From Marinomonas ostreistagni (lineage in GTDB: Bacteria > Pseudomonadota > Gammaproteobacteria > Pseudomonadales > Marinomonadaceae): DNA of 64,000 bases. The translations under genes were made by a program, and so were the position numbers. This document shows, one piece after another, positions 36,567-45,712 of the stretch. Position 1 is the first letter of the stretch; each line of letters starts with the position of its first letter. The notes under the pieces were generated by a model. That model was not told the DNA's origin. It worked only from the letters and a program-made list of their open reading frames with translations, and did not search any database. The stretch spans positions 1 through 64,000 of the forward strand of contig NZ_JAEMUH010000002.1 in assembly GCF_016461785.1 (NCBI RefSeq), read 5' to 3'.

Positions 36567-37508
36567 ATGAAAGCTGTATTTTTGGATCGTGGATCTTTTC
36601 CTGATCAAGTAGACATTTTGCTTCCAGAAAAAGTGAGTGAATACAGGTATTACCACAATTCCAACGAAAGCAATGTGATTGATAGAATCAAAGACGCTGA
36701 CATCGTAATGACCAACAAGTTTGTGTTATCGAGAGAAATACTTGAAAAGTGCCCTTCTATTAAGCTTGTTCAGATTATGGCGACAGGGATGAACAATGTT
36801 GATTTAGAAGCTTGCCAAGCATTAGGGATCACCGTCCAAAACGTGGCTGGATATTCTACCGTCAGTGTACCAGAACACACATTTGCGATGATTCTAGAGT
36901 TACGACGCAACCTAACTCGTTATCGTGAAGCGGTAAAACAAGGGCAATGGGCATCTTCAGAGTTCTTTTGCTTTATGGATTTCCCCATCTTAGATTTGGA
37001 TCAGAGCACGCTTTGTATTATTGGAAAAGGCGCATTAGGCAATCGTGTCGCGACCATTGCAGAAGCATTTGGCATGAATGTCATCTTCGCTGAACACAAA
37101 CAGGCCCCTGATGTACGAGAAGGTTATGTCGGGTTTGATGAGGCCATTAAACAAGCGGATATCATTACATTACACTGCCCGTTAACGGATCAAACTCGTG
37201 ACGTAATAGACGAAGCTACATTCGCCAAGATGAAACCCAGCGCCATTCTAATTAATACTGGCCGTGGTGGGTTAGTCAACGAAACCGCTCTTGTAAACGC
37301 ATTAAAACAGCAACAAATCGCTGGCGCTGGATTTGATGTAGCCACCGTTGAGCCAATGCCAAAAGATCATCCACTGCAAGCCATCGCCCACTACCCCAAT
37401 TTTATTCTGACACCTCATGTTGCTTGGGCCAGCCACAGCGCTATGACACGACTACTGCAGATCGCCTGTGATAACATGACCGCTTTTATTGATCAGAAAG
37501 CTGAATGA
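36567..37508 (+). CDS. D-2-hydroxyacid dehydrogenase (glycerate dehydrogenase/hydroxypyruvate reductase type)
   Basis: A 313-residue NAD(P)-dependent dehydrogenase. The Rossmann motif GKGALGNRV, the substrate arginine in INTGRGGLV, the acidic residue in VEPMPKDHP and the catalytic histidine in LTPHVAWAS are all present. The PMPxDHP segment fits hydroxypyruvate/glycerate dehydrogenases (HprA-like). It could link to the serine metabolism seen at glyA/sstT. It overlaps truC by 4 bp. Confidence 0.87.
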   Translation: MKAVFLDRGSFPDQVDILLPEKVSEYRYYHNSNESNVIDRIKDADIVMTNKFVLSREILEKCPSIKLVQIMATGMNNVDLEACQALGITVQNVAGYSTVSVPEHTFAMILELRRNLTRYREAVKQGQWASSEFFCFMDFPILDLDQSTLCIIGKGALGNRVATIAEAFGMNVIFAEHKQAPDVREGYVGFDEAIKQADIITLHCPLTDQTRDVIDEATFAKMKPSAILINTGRGGLVNETALVNALKQQQIAGAGFDVATVEPMPKDHPLQAIAHYPNFILTPHVAWASHSAMTRLLQIACDNMTAFIDQKAE

Positions 37509-38233
37509 CCTTAGACATACTATATCTTGACGACGACCTAGTCGTCGTCAACAAACCCAGTGGACTGCTCGTCCATCGCACCGACTTAGCCAAACATGAG
37601 CAAGACGCCGTTGTACAAAGATTAAATGAGCAATTGGGAAAGTGGGTTTACCCCATTCATCGCCTAGACAGAGCAACTTCAGGTGTACTGGTCATGGCTC
37701 TGAAAGAGGATGTGGCGGGAGCACTAGGCGAGCAGTTTATGGCTCGAACCACCGAAAAAGTGTATCAAGCGATTGTGAGAGGCTATCCGCAAGAACTTGG
37801 TACAATTGACTACCCTCTTGCCAAGCTCAACGAAGAAAAAGGTCGTTCTCGCTTTAAAATCGAGGGCACTGAAAAACCTGCTGTCAGCCACTTCAAGACC
37901 CTAGCTCGTTACGAAATCAATATACCTGTGAGCCGCTACCCGAAAATGCGCCTTAGTCTAGTTGAAGTTAAGCCTGAACAAGGACGTACGCACCAGATAA
38001 GACGACACTTTAAGCACATATTCCATCCGCTTCTAGGCGACACTCGATATGGCTGCAGGCATCACAACCAAGTCATGCGCCAACACTGGTCTGAAGACCT
38101 ACGCTTAATGCTACATGCCAAGTCGCTAACATTTATACACCCAACCACTCAATCGACGCTGTCTATCGAAGCCCCCCTTGAACAAGACATGCAAACCCTA
38201 TTGAGCTGGCTAGAGAAACATCCAAGTAACTGA
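37505..38233 (+). CDS. truC: tRNA pseudouridine-65 synthase TruC
   Basis: An RluA-family pseudouridine synthase of 242 residues without an S4 domain. The catalytic aspartate is in HRLDRATSG, preceded by VVNKPSGLLVHRT and followed by RTHQIRRH. The short form with FKHIFHPLLGDTRYG is typical of TruC, which modifies U65 of tRNA. Coupled to the upstream dehydrogenase by an ATGA overlap. Confidence 0.9.
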   Translation: MTLDILYLDDDLVVVNKPSGLLVHRTDLAKHEQDAVVQRLNEQLGKWVYPIHRLDRATSGVLVMALKEDVAGALGEQFMARTTEKVYQAIVRGYPQELGTIDYPLAKLNEEKGRSRFKIEGTEKPAVSHFKTLARYEINIPVSRYPKMRLSLVEVKPEQGRTHQIRRHFKHIFHPLLGDTRYGCRHHNQVMRQHWSEDLRLMLHAKSLTFIHPTTQSTLSIEAPLEQDMQTLLSWLEKHPSN

Positions 38234-38242
38234 GAACTCATC

Positions 38243-38587
38243 ATGAAAAATAAACTTGTCTACTCGACTGACCAAGGCCGTATCTGCCCAGAATGTGATT
38301 ACGCCATCGACGATTGCCAATGTAATGATAGCGCTGCAATTCTAGGCTCTGGAAAAGTAAAGATTCAGCTTGAAACCAAAGGAAGAAAAGGAAAAGGGGT
38401 AACTTTGATTAAAGAGTTAGCCATGACAGCCGATGAGCTAAAAGTGCTAGGCAAAAAACTGAAAAACCATTGCGGTGTAGGTGGCTCAGTAAAAGATGGT
38501 GTAATCGAAATACAAGGCGATCAGAGACAAAAAGTATTGGACTTTTTAACTGGCATCGACATTAAAGCGAAAATCGCAGGCAGTTGA
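38243..38587 (+). CDS. yciH: SUI1/eIF1-like protein YciH
   Basis: A 114-residue protein with an N-terminal zinc-like cluster (CPECDYAIDDCQC, about 13–25) and a C-terminal SUI1/eIF1 domain (GKGVTLIKEL to KAKIAGS). Bacterial YciH is thought to influence start-codon selection at the ribosome. It lies 10 bp after truC, probably in the same operon. Confidence 0.9.
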   Translation: MKNKLVYSTDQGRICPECDYAIDDCQCNDSAAILGSGKVKIQLETKGRKGKGVTLIKELAMTADELKVLGKKLKNHCGVGGSVKDGVIEIQGDQRQKVLDFLTGIDIKAKIAGS

Positions 38588-38734
38588 GTTACATAAAATT
38601 ACAAAACAAGTCCTATGTAACTTAAGCTATACGAATTAATCAAAAAAAAGCGCCAAATATCAATGATTTTTATTTTGATTTTTTAATCCTTATTGTTAAA
38701 TTTATGTGAATGCAAATTCATAAAAGAGGTTTGA

Positions 38735-39742
38735 ATGCATCCTGACAGTCCGCGACAAGCTAATGCTCTATTGCACAAAGCCGTGCCGCTGATGCGAAAA
38801 ATGGACATCGCACCTACTCCATACAACTATGGCATTTGGTACGAGTATGTTCGTCAAACCTCTCCCAAGCTTAATCAGCTCGTTGATTCCACTATAGGTC
38901 GTTTAGGTAGCCTTCCAAGCTTTATTTCCAAAGAGCTTTTTCATCAGTTCTTAGTTTCGGAAGAAGCCCGCTATAACAATGAACACAAAGATAAGCTTGA
39001 AGCCCTAGTTGATAATATATCAACTAATACATACACCATGTCTAATAGCCTACAAGAGCTAGAAGGCGTTGTAACAAAAAGCCAACGAGTGCTTGCACGC
39101 GCCGATCGACATAAACACTTAGAGAAAGTTGTTCGTTACTTAGATCAAGGCACAAAAAAAGCCCTTGCGGACGCACAACATTTTTCCCAAACACTCAACC
39201 AAGTTAACGAAGAAGTTCTTCAACTTAAAGCTGAGTTAGACGAAATTAAGAATAATGTCGATTTAGACCCTTTAACTCAACTTTTCAATCAAAAGGGATT
39301 AGAGCGACAGCTATACAGTTTGATACCAGGCTCTGAAGATGACCTATCATTATTGATTTTAGACATCGATCATTTGAAAGACATCAATACCAAGCATGGG
39401 CGGAGAGCAGGTACAGCACTAATTTGCCATATTGGTCGTATTCTATTGAGCAAAAAACTTGAGAATGCCACTTTAGCTCGCCTCAACGGCGGCACATTCG
39501 CAATTGTATTGCATGAGGCAACCCTAGACTATGCAATCGAATACGCAGAAATTCTCCGCGGCCATCTAAATAAACAACGACTCAAAAATCGTTCTGGACA
39601 AGGTATCATTGAAAAGATTTGTGTATCAGCAGGTGTAGCGACGATTATAGGACAAGAAAGCCCAAACAATCTCATTGCGAGAGCCAGTGGTTATTTGGAT
39701 AATGCGAAACGTCAGGGCCGAAATCGTACGGCTAGTCGCTAA
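38735..39742 (+). CDS. Degenerate GGDEF-domain protein
   Basis: A 335-residue cytoplasmic protein. Residues 1–170 form a helical N-terminal region of a type found in some diguanylate cyclases, with a coiled segment at 125–175. The GGDEF domain spans about 176–333. The DPLTQLFN entry motif and the metal aspartate D210 (LILDIDHLKDIN) are kept, but the active-site loop reads NGGTF (251–255) where GGDEF is expected, so both acidic positions are lost, and no RxxD inhibitory site precedes it. Probably not an active cyclase; it may bind nucleotide as a sensor. Confidence 0.85.
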   Translation: MHPDSPRQANALLHKAVPLMRKMDIAPTPYNYGIWYEYVRQTSPKLNQLVDSTIGRLGSLPSFISKELFHQFLVSEEARYNNEHKDKLEALVDNISTNTYTMSNSLQELEGVVTKSQRVLARADRHKHLEKVVRYLDQGTKKALADAQHFSQTLNQVNEEVLQLKAELDEIKNNVDLDPLTQLFNQKGLERQLYSLIPGSEDDLSLLILDIDHLKDINTKHGRRAGTALICHIGRILLSKKLENATLARLNGGTFAIVLHEATLDYAIEYAEILRGHLNKQRLKNRSGQGIIEKICVSAGVATIIGQESPNNLIARASGYLDNAKRQGRNRTASR

Positions 39743-39763
39743 CCAAAAGTAAAGATCTTCTTA

Positions 39764-40165
39764 ATGGATGTAAGACCTCATACCCTATTAATTCATGTTC
39801 GTGATTACGAATGTGATATGCAAGGCATTGTAAATAATGCCGTTTATCAAAATTACCTTGAACATGCACGTCATGCCTTTCTCAAAGACAGAGGACTAGA
39901 TTTCGCCGAAATCACTCAATCAGGCATACATTTAGTAGTAATGCGTGCAGAAATTGACTATCGATCCCCACTGAAAAGTGGCATGACAGCGATAATCGAA
40001 ACTCAATGTAAGCCAATCAGTAGATTTAAAACAGAATTCAGACAAAAAATCAGCATTGAAAGTGAGGAAACTATTTTGAGTGCATCAGCTCGCTTTATCA
40101 TAGCTTCAATCTCAGAAAGTGGGCGGCCAACTTTACTTAAATCAATTGATCTATTATTTGATTAG
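39764..40165 (+). CDS. Hotdog-fold acyl-CoA thioesterase (YbgC/FadM-like)
   Basis: A 133-residue 4-hydroxybenzoyl-CoA-thioesterase-like protein. The catalytic aspartate lies in YECDMQGIVNNAVYQNYLE (about residue 18), with a conserved strand pattern to the end. Such enzymes hydrolyse acyl-CoA thioesters; chain length cannot be predicted. It follows the GGDEF gene by 21 bp and ends before the tRNA-Ser terminator. Confidence 0.85.
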   Translation: MDVRPHTLLIHVRDYECDMQGIVNNAVYQNYLEHARHAFLKDRGLDFAEITQSGIHLVVMRAEIDYRSPLKSGMTAIIETQCKPISRFKTEFRQKISIESEETILSASARFIIASISESGRPTLLKSIDLLFD

Positions 40166-40246
40166 AAATACAGACAACCACTTCAACTCGTGAAATGATC
40201 AATTGCTCGTATGCATTAATGAAACAAGAGATGAAAGTTTTAAAAC

Positions 40247-40275
40247 AAAAAAAGACGTCGATAGACGTCTTTTTT
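40247..40275. terminator. Terminator between the thioesterase gene and tRNA-Ser
   Basis: AAAGACGTC, loop GATA, GACGTCTTT with A and T tracts on both sides; it directly follows the 3' end of tRNA-Ser on the minus strand. Confidence 0.85.
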
Positions 40276-40279
40276 GATA

Positions 40280-40367
40280 TGGCGGTGAGCAAGAGATTCG
40301 AACTCTTGATGCCTTTCGACATACACGCTTTCCAGGCGTGCTCCTTCGGCCACTCGGACAGCTCACC
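40280..40367 (-). tRNA. tRNA-Ser (GGA)
   Basis: Complete 88-nt gene with encoded CCA. The acceptor stem is GGTGAGC/GCTCACC, the anticodon stem CACGC/GCGTG with loop CTGGAAA (anticodon GGA, complement of 40331–40333), plus a long variable arm as expected for serine tRNA and GTTCGAATC in the T-arm. Confidence 0.97.
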
Positions 40368-40405
40368 AAAACTTTTTGTTCGCAGATCTACGAAACTTGG
40401 AGCGT

Positions 40406-40434
40406 ATCTTAATGACGAAGTTATTGAATTGCAA
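40406..40434 (-). promoter_or_regulatory. Putative sigma-70 promoter of tRNA-Ser
   Basis: Minus-strand TTGCAA (40429–40434), 17 bp, TAAGAT (40406–40411), then a GC-containing discriminator ACGCTCC. Four of six matches in each hexamer; it sits entirely between the nitroreductase stop and the tRNA. Confidence 0.45.
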
Positions 40435-40439
40435 GCCTT

Positions 40440-41006
40440 TTATAGCTCTACAAAACTAAGTCTTTCATTAATTCCAGTATCGCCAACTCGTTCTGGTGTT
40501 TGAGTAGGTGTTCCAGCGTAAATCAAGCCAACGACCTGTTGATTATCTGACAAATCAAACAAGTCTTTCGCTGTATCAGTAAATACTGCTGGCCCCGTTC
40601 GCCAAATACCGCCATACCCTAAAGCATCCAAACCAAGCAGCGCTTGTTGCGCTGCTGCAGAGGCCGCCATTACTTGCTCAAACTCCGGCACTTTGGGGTG
40701 TTTCACTATTTCAGCATAAACCAACAAAATGGCAGGTGCACGGAAAGCTTTTTTGATAAATGTATCAGCTTTATCATCAGAGAGCTCTGGCACTTCTTTC
40801 TTAGCATGTTGCCAATATACTTGACCAACTTGCTCGCGACCACTACCGGTGAACACCTTGAAACGCCATGGCTTAAGTGCCCCATGATCCGCTGCTCGGC
40901 TAGCAGCATCAAGAATATCAAACCACTCATCTTTTGAAGGTGCTGGCTCAGCAAGTTGGTTGCGAGATACACGATCACGCATAAATCGTAAAAATTCTTT
41001 ACTCAT
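40440..41006 (-). CDS. Nitroreductase-family flavoprotein (YdjA-like)
   Basis: A 188-residue FMN-dependent nitroreductase close to E. coli YdjA, the smallest member of the family. The phosphate/flavin segment ASRAADHGALKPWRFKVFTG and the glycine-rich GLDALGYGGIWRTGPAVF are characteristic. The physiological substrate is unknown. Single gene; the tRNA-Ser promoter lies just past its stop. Confidence 0.87.
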   Translation of the reverse strand: MSKEFLRFMRDRVSRNQLAEPAPSKDEWFDILDAASRAADHGALKPWRFKVFTGSGREQVGQVYWQHAKKEVPELSDDKADTFIKKAFRAPAILLVYAEIVKHPKVPEFEQVMAASAAAQQALLGLDALGYGGIWRTGPAVFTDTAKDLFDLSDNQQVVGLIYAGTPTQTPERVGDTGINERLSFVEL

Positions 41007-41104
41007 AGGATGAAAAATTCCGTTAATATCATATATATACCTAAAGATAACGAATGTGCTTAGACAAGTAAATCTAAACGACTCTCATTTATAAGGTAGA
41101 TAAT

Positions 41105-42658
41105 ATGGAAAAATGGATTCTATGGGTGTTACTAGAAGCCGCGACCGTGATGGCTATTGCATCTGCCTGGATACTTTGGAGAACCCGTAAGCTAAGCCAG
41201 AAAAATAATCAACCATCAGAACACGCCGAACAAGCACCATCAACAGATCATCAAGACAATTCATCAAACACCGATGAAAATGCCAAATCAAGCGAAGCAA
41301 ATCCCCCATTTAAAGCATTTGCTAAAGTACTGGAGCATCAAGCTAATGAAGCCGCAGATACTCTAAAAAACCTTCGTACATCCGATGACCTTGATAGTGT
41401 CACACGCTTTAAACTTTGGGGCACTCTTGTTAAAGCTGAACGTGCAATTTTACTGAACGATGATACAGAAAAACCACAAGCTATTCTCAATAGGTTTATG
41501 GCCAGTATCATCAGCACATTAGAAAGCGTTAAAAATCGCAACCTTAATAAACACTCTCTAACAGAAACATTAAAAGAAACGGATGCCGAGTTTATACAAG
41601 CCAGCGAGCTATTGATTTCGAAAGAAGAGCTTGTAACCAATCAGCGTGAGCTGCATAACGAATTGTATAAAAACATCGAGCTTGCCGAACAAAAACTTAA
41701 TAAGCTCAAAGTAAAAGAGAATGAATTACAACGGCTACGCCTAGAGCTTAAATCTCAGCAAGAACAAATTAACAAACTTGAGCAACATGCAAATCATGAT
41801 CAGCAATTCAGTCAATCTTCACAGCATGGTGAAGATAAGACAAATCAACCTCAGCATCATTCAACAAGACATTTACACCAGCTAGAAAGACTGTCAAAAC
41901 GACAACAGGCAATTATTGAGCACTTACAGGCACAACTGAAAAATAGCTCATCAAACAAAGGTGAGCAGCAGGAAGAAGCTCAACAAATTGCTCTTAGCCG
42001 CATGGAGAGACTTACTAATGAATCAAGGTCACTCATTGAGCAACTACAATCCGAGCTTGAATCAACCAATCTATCAATCACTTCTTTAAAACAAGATATC
42101 CATGACAAAGACAAACAACTTAAAGAAATTGACGAGCAGCTTAAATCCAGCGATGGTGGTGTTTTAGGTGAATTCCAAGCGCTCTCTACCAACAAACGCG
42201 ATGCCTTAGAATCGATTTTAGGCGGGATTGCGGACCTCAATAAAGATACCCAAGAACACGCTGATTCATTTTCACAACAAGAAAAAGAGGTACTCAATTT
42301 AGAGCAGATGTTAAAAGAGTCTGAAACCTGCGTTCAACTACTAGCTCAGGAACTTGAAAGCGCAGAAGCAGAAAATATAGCATTAAGAGAGAAAATAGAG
42401 CGATCGGCCAAAGACAAGAGAAATCTTACCTCTCCTGAAGATATGCCTAAAGAGTTAATTGAACTGGAAGCCCTTCGTGAGGAACACAGAGATCTGGTTG
42501 CTCAGATTCAACACATGAAAGACAAACTATTAAGCCAAGTATCTGGCTCTACTGAGAAATCATTAAGAAACGAATACAACAAAAAGAGCTTAGAATTAGA
42601 TAGGCTTCAATTAGCTTATTCAGACTTAGAACGGAAATACTTAGGAACACTCCGCTAG
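41105..42658 (+). CDS. Membrane-anchored coiled-coil protein, unknown function
   Basis: 517 residues, not recognised as a named family. One N-terminal membrane helix (about 4–24, WILWVLLEAATVMAIASAW) is followed by a basic stop (WRTRK), a low-complexity polar stretch rich in Q, S, N and D, and then long heptad-rich coiled coils (about 160–235, 255–345, 390–515). Topology by the positive-inside rule puts the coils in the cytoplasm. Flanked by the nitroreductase gene (divergent) and queF (convergent). Confidence 0.75.
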   Translation: MEKWILWVLLEAATVMAIASAWILWRTRKLSQKNNQPSEHAEQAPSTDHQDNSSNTDENAKSSEANPPFKAFAKVLEHQANEAADTLKNLRTSDDLDSVTRFKLWGTLVKAERAILLNDDTEKPQAILNRFMASIISTLESVKNRNLNKHSLTETLKETDAEFIQASELLISKEELVTNQRELHNELYKNIELAEQKLNKLKVKENELQRLRLELKSQQEQINKLEQHANHDQQFSQSSQHGEDKTNQPQHHSTRHLHQLERLSKRQQAIIEHLQAQLKNSSSNKGEQQEEAQQIALSRMERLTNESRSLIEQLQSELESTNLSITSLKQDIHDKDKQLKEIDEQLKSSDGGVLGEFQALSTNKRDALESILGGIADLNKDTQEHADSFSQQEKEVLNLEQMLKESETCVQLLAQELESAEAENIALREKIERSAKDKRNLTSPEDMPKELIELEALREEHRDLVAQIQHMKDKLLSQVSGSTEKSLRNEYNKKSLELDRLQLAYSDLERKYLGTLR

Positions 42659-42688
42659 CCAGCCAATACAACTAGCGGAGCCAAGTCG

Positions 42689-43501
42689 TTATTGTCGAGT
42701 TAGACGGTCATTACCAAGCACAATAGGAGTGCTTGAGCGATATGGATTAATATCCAATCCGCCACGTCGTACGTAACGTGCGTAGACAATCAAACTTTCT
42801 GGTTTGCATTGCGTCATGATATCAATGAATATTCGCTCCACACACTGCTCATGGAAGTCAGTATGCTCACGAAATGAAGCAACATACTTTAGAAGGCCAG
42901 CATGATCGATTTTAGATCCACGATAATCTATGAATACAGAACCCCAGTCAGGCTGATTCGTCACAGGACAGTTTGATTTAAGCAAATGACTCACCAAGCG
43001 CTCTTCTACTTGTTCACCTTCTACCACCATCAAAAGATCTGCATTAGGATGATACTCATTGATCTCAACATCCAAATCATCGATGCAGTAATCAGGCGTC
43101 AGTACCACAAGTGCTTCCATGGCTTCCACATCACGTATGATCACCGTCACATCTGCACCAGCCGCCGCTGATAGATCTTTTTCAAGCAACTCTTGTACTT
43201 CAAACTGATCTTCGTAGCGCATCTGATTCAGCGAATTCAGATACAACTTAAAAGACTTCGATTCAATGATATTTGGTGAATGACAAGGCAGACGAAACTC
43301 AGCCGTCGCAACAATAGGCTTGCCTTTTTTATTTAACCAGGACAACTCATATGCATTCCAAATGTCCTCACCATGAAATGGTAAGCGTTCAGACTCAATT
43401 CCCATGTCTTTCCACTTGTCTACACGTGGTATGGGAAACAACAATCCTGGATCGTACTCAGACACATATTCCGTTTTCTGTCCTAGGGGCAAAAAACCCA
43501 T
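42689..43501 (-). CDS. queF: NADPH-dependent preQ0 reductase QueF (type II)
   Basis: Reduces 7-cyano-7-deazaguanine to preQ1 in queuosine synthesis. The QueF signature ESKSFKLYLNS and the catalytic cysteine in SNCPVTNQPDWG are present. The two-domain type II layout gives about 270 residues from ATG at 43501, which has GAGG 8 nt upstream. A longer open frame to 43570 would overlap the upstream permease gene and adds a hydrophobic stretch foreign to the family. Confidence 0.94.
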   Translation of the reverse strand: MGFLPLGQKTEYVSEYDPGLLFPIPRVDKWKDMGIESERLPFHGEDIWNAYELSWLNKKGKPIVATAEFRLPCHSPNIIESKSFKLYLNSLNQMRYEDQFEVQELLEKDLSAAAGADVTVIIRDVEAMEALVVLTPDYCIDDLDVEINEYHPNADLLMVVEGEQVEERLVSHLLKSNCPVTNQPDWGSVFIDYRGSKIDHAGLLKYVASFREHTDFHEQCVERIFIDIMTQCKPESLIVYARYVRRGGLDINPYRSSTPIVLGNDRLTRQ

Positions 43502-43511
43502 GTTCAACACC

Positions 43512-44285
43512 TCAACTTCTAATGCCTCTACCACGATTGAGTAGAGATAGACCAATATAAAATAACGCAATAATAAAGGCAGCGATAATAAACAAAGCCC
43601 ACGTCACGTCAATATCTGAAACACCTAAAATGCCATAACGGAACGCATTTACCATATACAGCACCGGATTTAGCATGGAAATACCTTGCCAAACCTCTGG
43701 TAGCAAACTGATAGAGTAAAACACGCCTCCAAGGTAAGTAAGCGGCGTTAGAATAAACGTCGGCACGATAGAGACATCATCAAACGAACGCGCATAGAGC
43801 GCATTGACAAAGCCTCCTAGCGAAAACATCACCGAAGTCAGAAACACGATAAGCACCGTCAGCAATAAATTGTGTAGGTGCATGTGCGTAAAAAACAGTG
43901 ATAGCACTGTCACAATTGCTCCAACAAATAGACCACGTGCGACACCACCTAGAACATAGCCAAGCAAAATCACCCAGTTTGGTGTTGGCGATACCAGCAA
44001 CTCCTGAACACTATGCTGAAACTTTGCCGAGAAAAACGATGAAGCAACGTTGGAATATGAGTTGGTAATAACCGACATCATAATCAACCCAGGGACAATG
44101 AACTGCATGTAACTGAAGCCACCCATTTCCCCAATACGGCTTCCGATTAGATTACCGAAAATCGCAAAATAAAGAGTCATCGTTATAGCAGGAGGTAAAA
44201 GAGTTTGCGGCCAAATTCGCATAAAACGACGAATTTCTCGACGTAAAATGGTGTAAAAAGCAATCCAAATTTCTGATGAGGACAT
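43512..44285 (-). CDS. ABC-2 type permease (YadH-like)
   Basis: A 257-residue inner-membrane permease with six predicted helices and the ABC-2 signature region (TPLTYLGGVFYSISLLPEVWQ). It pairs with the ATPase gene one base upstream. YadGH-type exporters have no firmly assigned substrate. Its stop is 10 bp before the queF start. Confidence 0.92.
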   Translation of the reverse strand: MSSSEIWIAFYTILRREIRRFMRIWPQTLLPPAITMTLYFAIFGNLIGSRIGEMGGFSYMQFIVPGLIMMSVITNSYSNVASSFFSAKFQHSVQELLVSPTPNWVILLGYVLGGVARGLFVGAIVTVLSLFFTHMHLHNLLLTVLIVFLTSVMFSLGGFVNALYARSFDDVSIVPTFILTPLTYLGGVFYSISLLPEVWQGISMLNPVLYMVNAFRYGILGVSDIDVTWALFIIAAFIIALFYIGLSLLNRGRGIRS

Positions 44286-44286
44286 A

Positions 44287-45204
44287 CTACTTACTCCCTT
44301 TAATTAACTTAACAAATAACTCTTCAAGGCGGTTTGATTTATTACGCATACTGATGACCTTAACATCCATTTGAGTTAAATAAGCAAACACATCGTTAAG
44401 GTTTTGCCCCTTCATAACTGCTACTTCAATTGAAGAGCCATCTCCGACTAAATTCATTTCATAACCTTCAAGCGCTACATTAGAAAGGGAGCCATCTAAA
44501 TCCAACACAAATGTCTCACTACTTAATGTCTTTAAAAGAGCCTTAACACTGGTATTTTCAACGATTTCACCACTGTTAATGATGGCAATATTTCGACAAA
44601 GTTGTTCTGCTTCTTCAAGATAATGTGTCGTTAGAATAATCGTTGTGCCTTGCTCATTGAGCTCTTTAATAAACTCCCACATTGATCGACGAAGTTCTAT
44701 GTCTACACCTGCAGTCGGCTCATCCAAAATCAGAATTTTAGGCTCATGTATTAACGCACGAGCAATCATGAGGCGTCGCTTCATACCACCTGATAGCATT
44801 CGAGATTGGGTATCTTTTTTATCCCAAAGATCTAGTTTCTTAAGGTACTTTTCCGCCCTTTCCTTTGCGAGCTCTAAAGGAATACCGTAGAAACCGGCTT
44901 GTGTAACCACCACGTTAAAAACAGTCTCGAAGACATTAAAATTAAACTCTTGCGGCACCACACCTAAATGCAACTTAGCACCTGCAAAGTCCTCATCAAT
45001 ATCAACACCAAAAATGCGAACTCGACCAGACGACTTGTTCACTAAAGAACAAAGAATACCAATTGTGGTCGATTTACCTGCTCCATTTGGTCCTAATAGT
45101 GCAAAGAAATCACCTTGCTCGACATTCAAATCCACCCCTTTTAAGGCTTCAAATCCATTGTCATAACGTTTTTTTAGGTCCTTTATTTCAATTGCATATG
45201 TCAT
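44287..45204 (-). CDS. ABC transporter ATP-binding protein (YadG-like)
   Basis: A 305-residue ATPase: Walker A GPNGAGKST (about 39–47), Q-loop in VPQEFNFN, signature LSGGMKRR, Walker B ILILDEP and switch TTHY. The C-terminal 80 residues form a regulatory tail common in exporter ATPases of this group. First gene of the YadGH pair. Confidence 0.93.
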   Translation of the reverse strand: MTYAIEIKDLKKRYDNGFEALKGVDLNVEQGDFFALLGPNGAGKSTTIGILCSLVNKSSGRVRIFGVDIDEDFAGAKLHLGVVPQEFNFNVFETVFNVVVTQAGFYGIPLELAKERAEKYLKKLDLWDKKDTQSRMLSGGMKRRLMIARALIHEPKILILDEPTAGVDIELRRSMWEFIKELNEQGTTIILTTHYLEEAEQLCRNIAIINSGEIVENTSVKALLKTLSSETFVLDLDGSLSNVALEGYEMNLVGDGSSIEVAVMKGQNLNDVFAYLTQMDVKVISMRNKSNRLEELFVKLIKGSK

Positions 45205-45258
45205 AATAACCTTCTTAGTTAATATATCTTAAACCCACCAAAATAGGTTTCTTGACAC

Positions 45259-45672
45259 GTGAGTCCCAGAATTCAATTCATTTTGAACCGTCTAAATCAA
45301 TTACACCAACGCATAAAACAACATGACCCCTTCGATCGAGAGTTGCTCGCCGAGGAGGAGCATGATTTCATGCAAAAGTGGGAAGAATTAATAGCCTCTG
45401 GGCAACAAACATCACCGGAGTTTCTATTTGACGCTCAAGAACTACTTAGTCGCTTCATACGCTGCTATCCAAATCTTGTCCCTTTAATGCATAGGGATTT
45501 GCTCTATTTCATCGGTGGAGAATGCCTACATTACCTTGGTGATGAAGAACTCTCCTTTTATCAAGAAGTCGATGAACAGCTCTATGAAGCCGAGCAGGCA
45601 GGAGACACTATTGATATTGGTCAAATAATAGAGGCGAACAGCTCTATGACTCAAGGCGAAAATTTGCAATAA
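45259..45672 (+). CDS. PA2817-like conserved protein
   Basis: A 137-residue helical, acidic protein resembling the Pseudomonas PA2817 family in the segment RDLLYFIGGECLHYLGDEE. No function is known. The start is GTG at 45259 with a distant AGG, so initiation may be weak. It diverges from the YadGH pair and is convergent with fabF, sharing a terminator. Confidence 0.7.
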   Translation: MSPRIQFILNRLNQLHQRIKQHDPFDRELLAEEEHDFMQKWEELIASGQQTSPEFLFDAQELLSRFIRCYPNLVPLMHRDLLYFIGGECLHYLGDEELSFYQEVDEQLYEAEQAGDTIDIGQIIEANSSMTQGENLQ

Positions 45673-45686
45673 AATTAAACTTTTAT

Positions 45687-45712
45687 AAAAAAAGCGGCTG
45701 AGCCGCTTTTTT
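45687..45712. terminator. Bidirectional terminator for the PA2817-like gene and fabF
   Basis: AAAAAAAGCGGC, loop TGA, GCCGCTTTTTT; the fabF stop codon lies at its edge. Confidence 0.85.
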
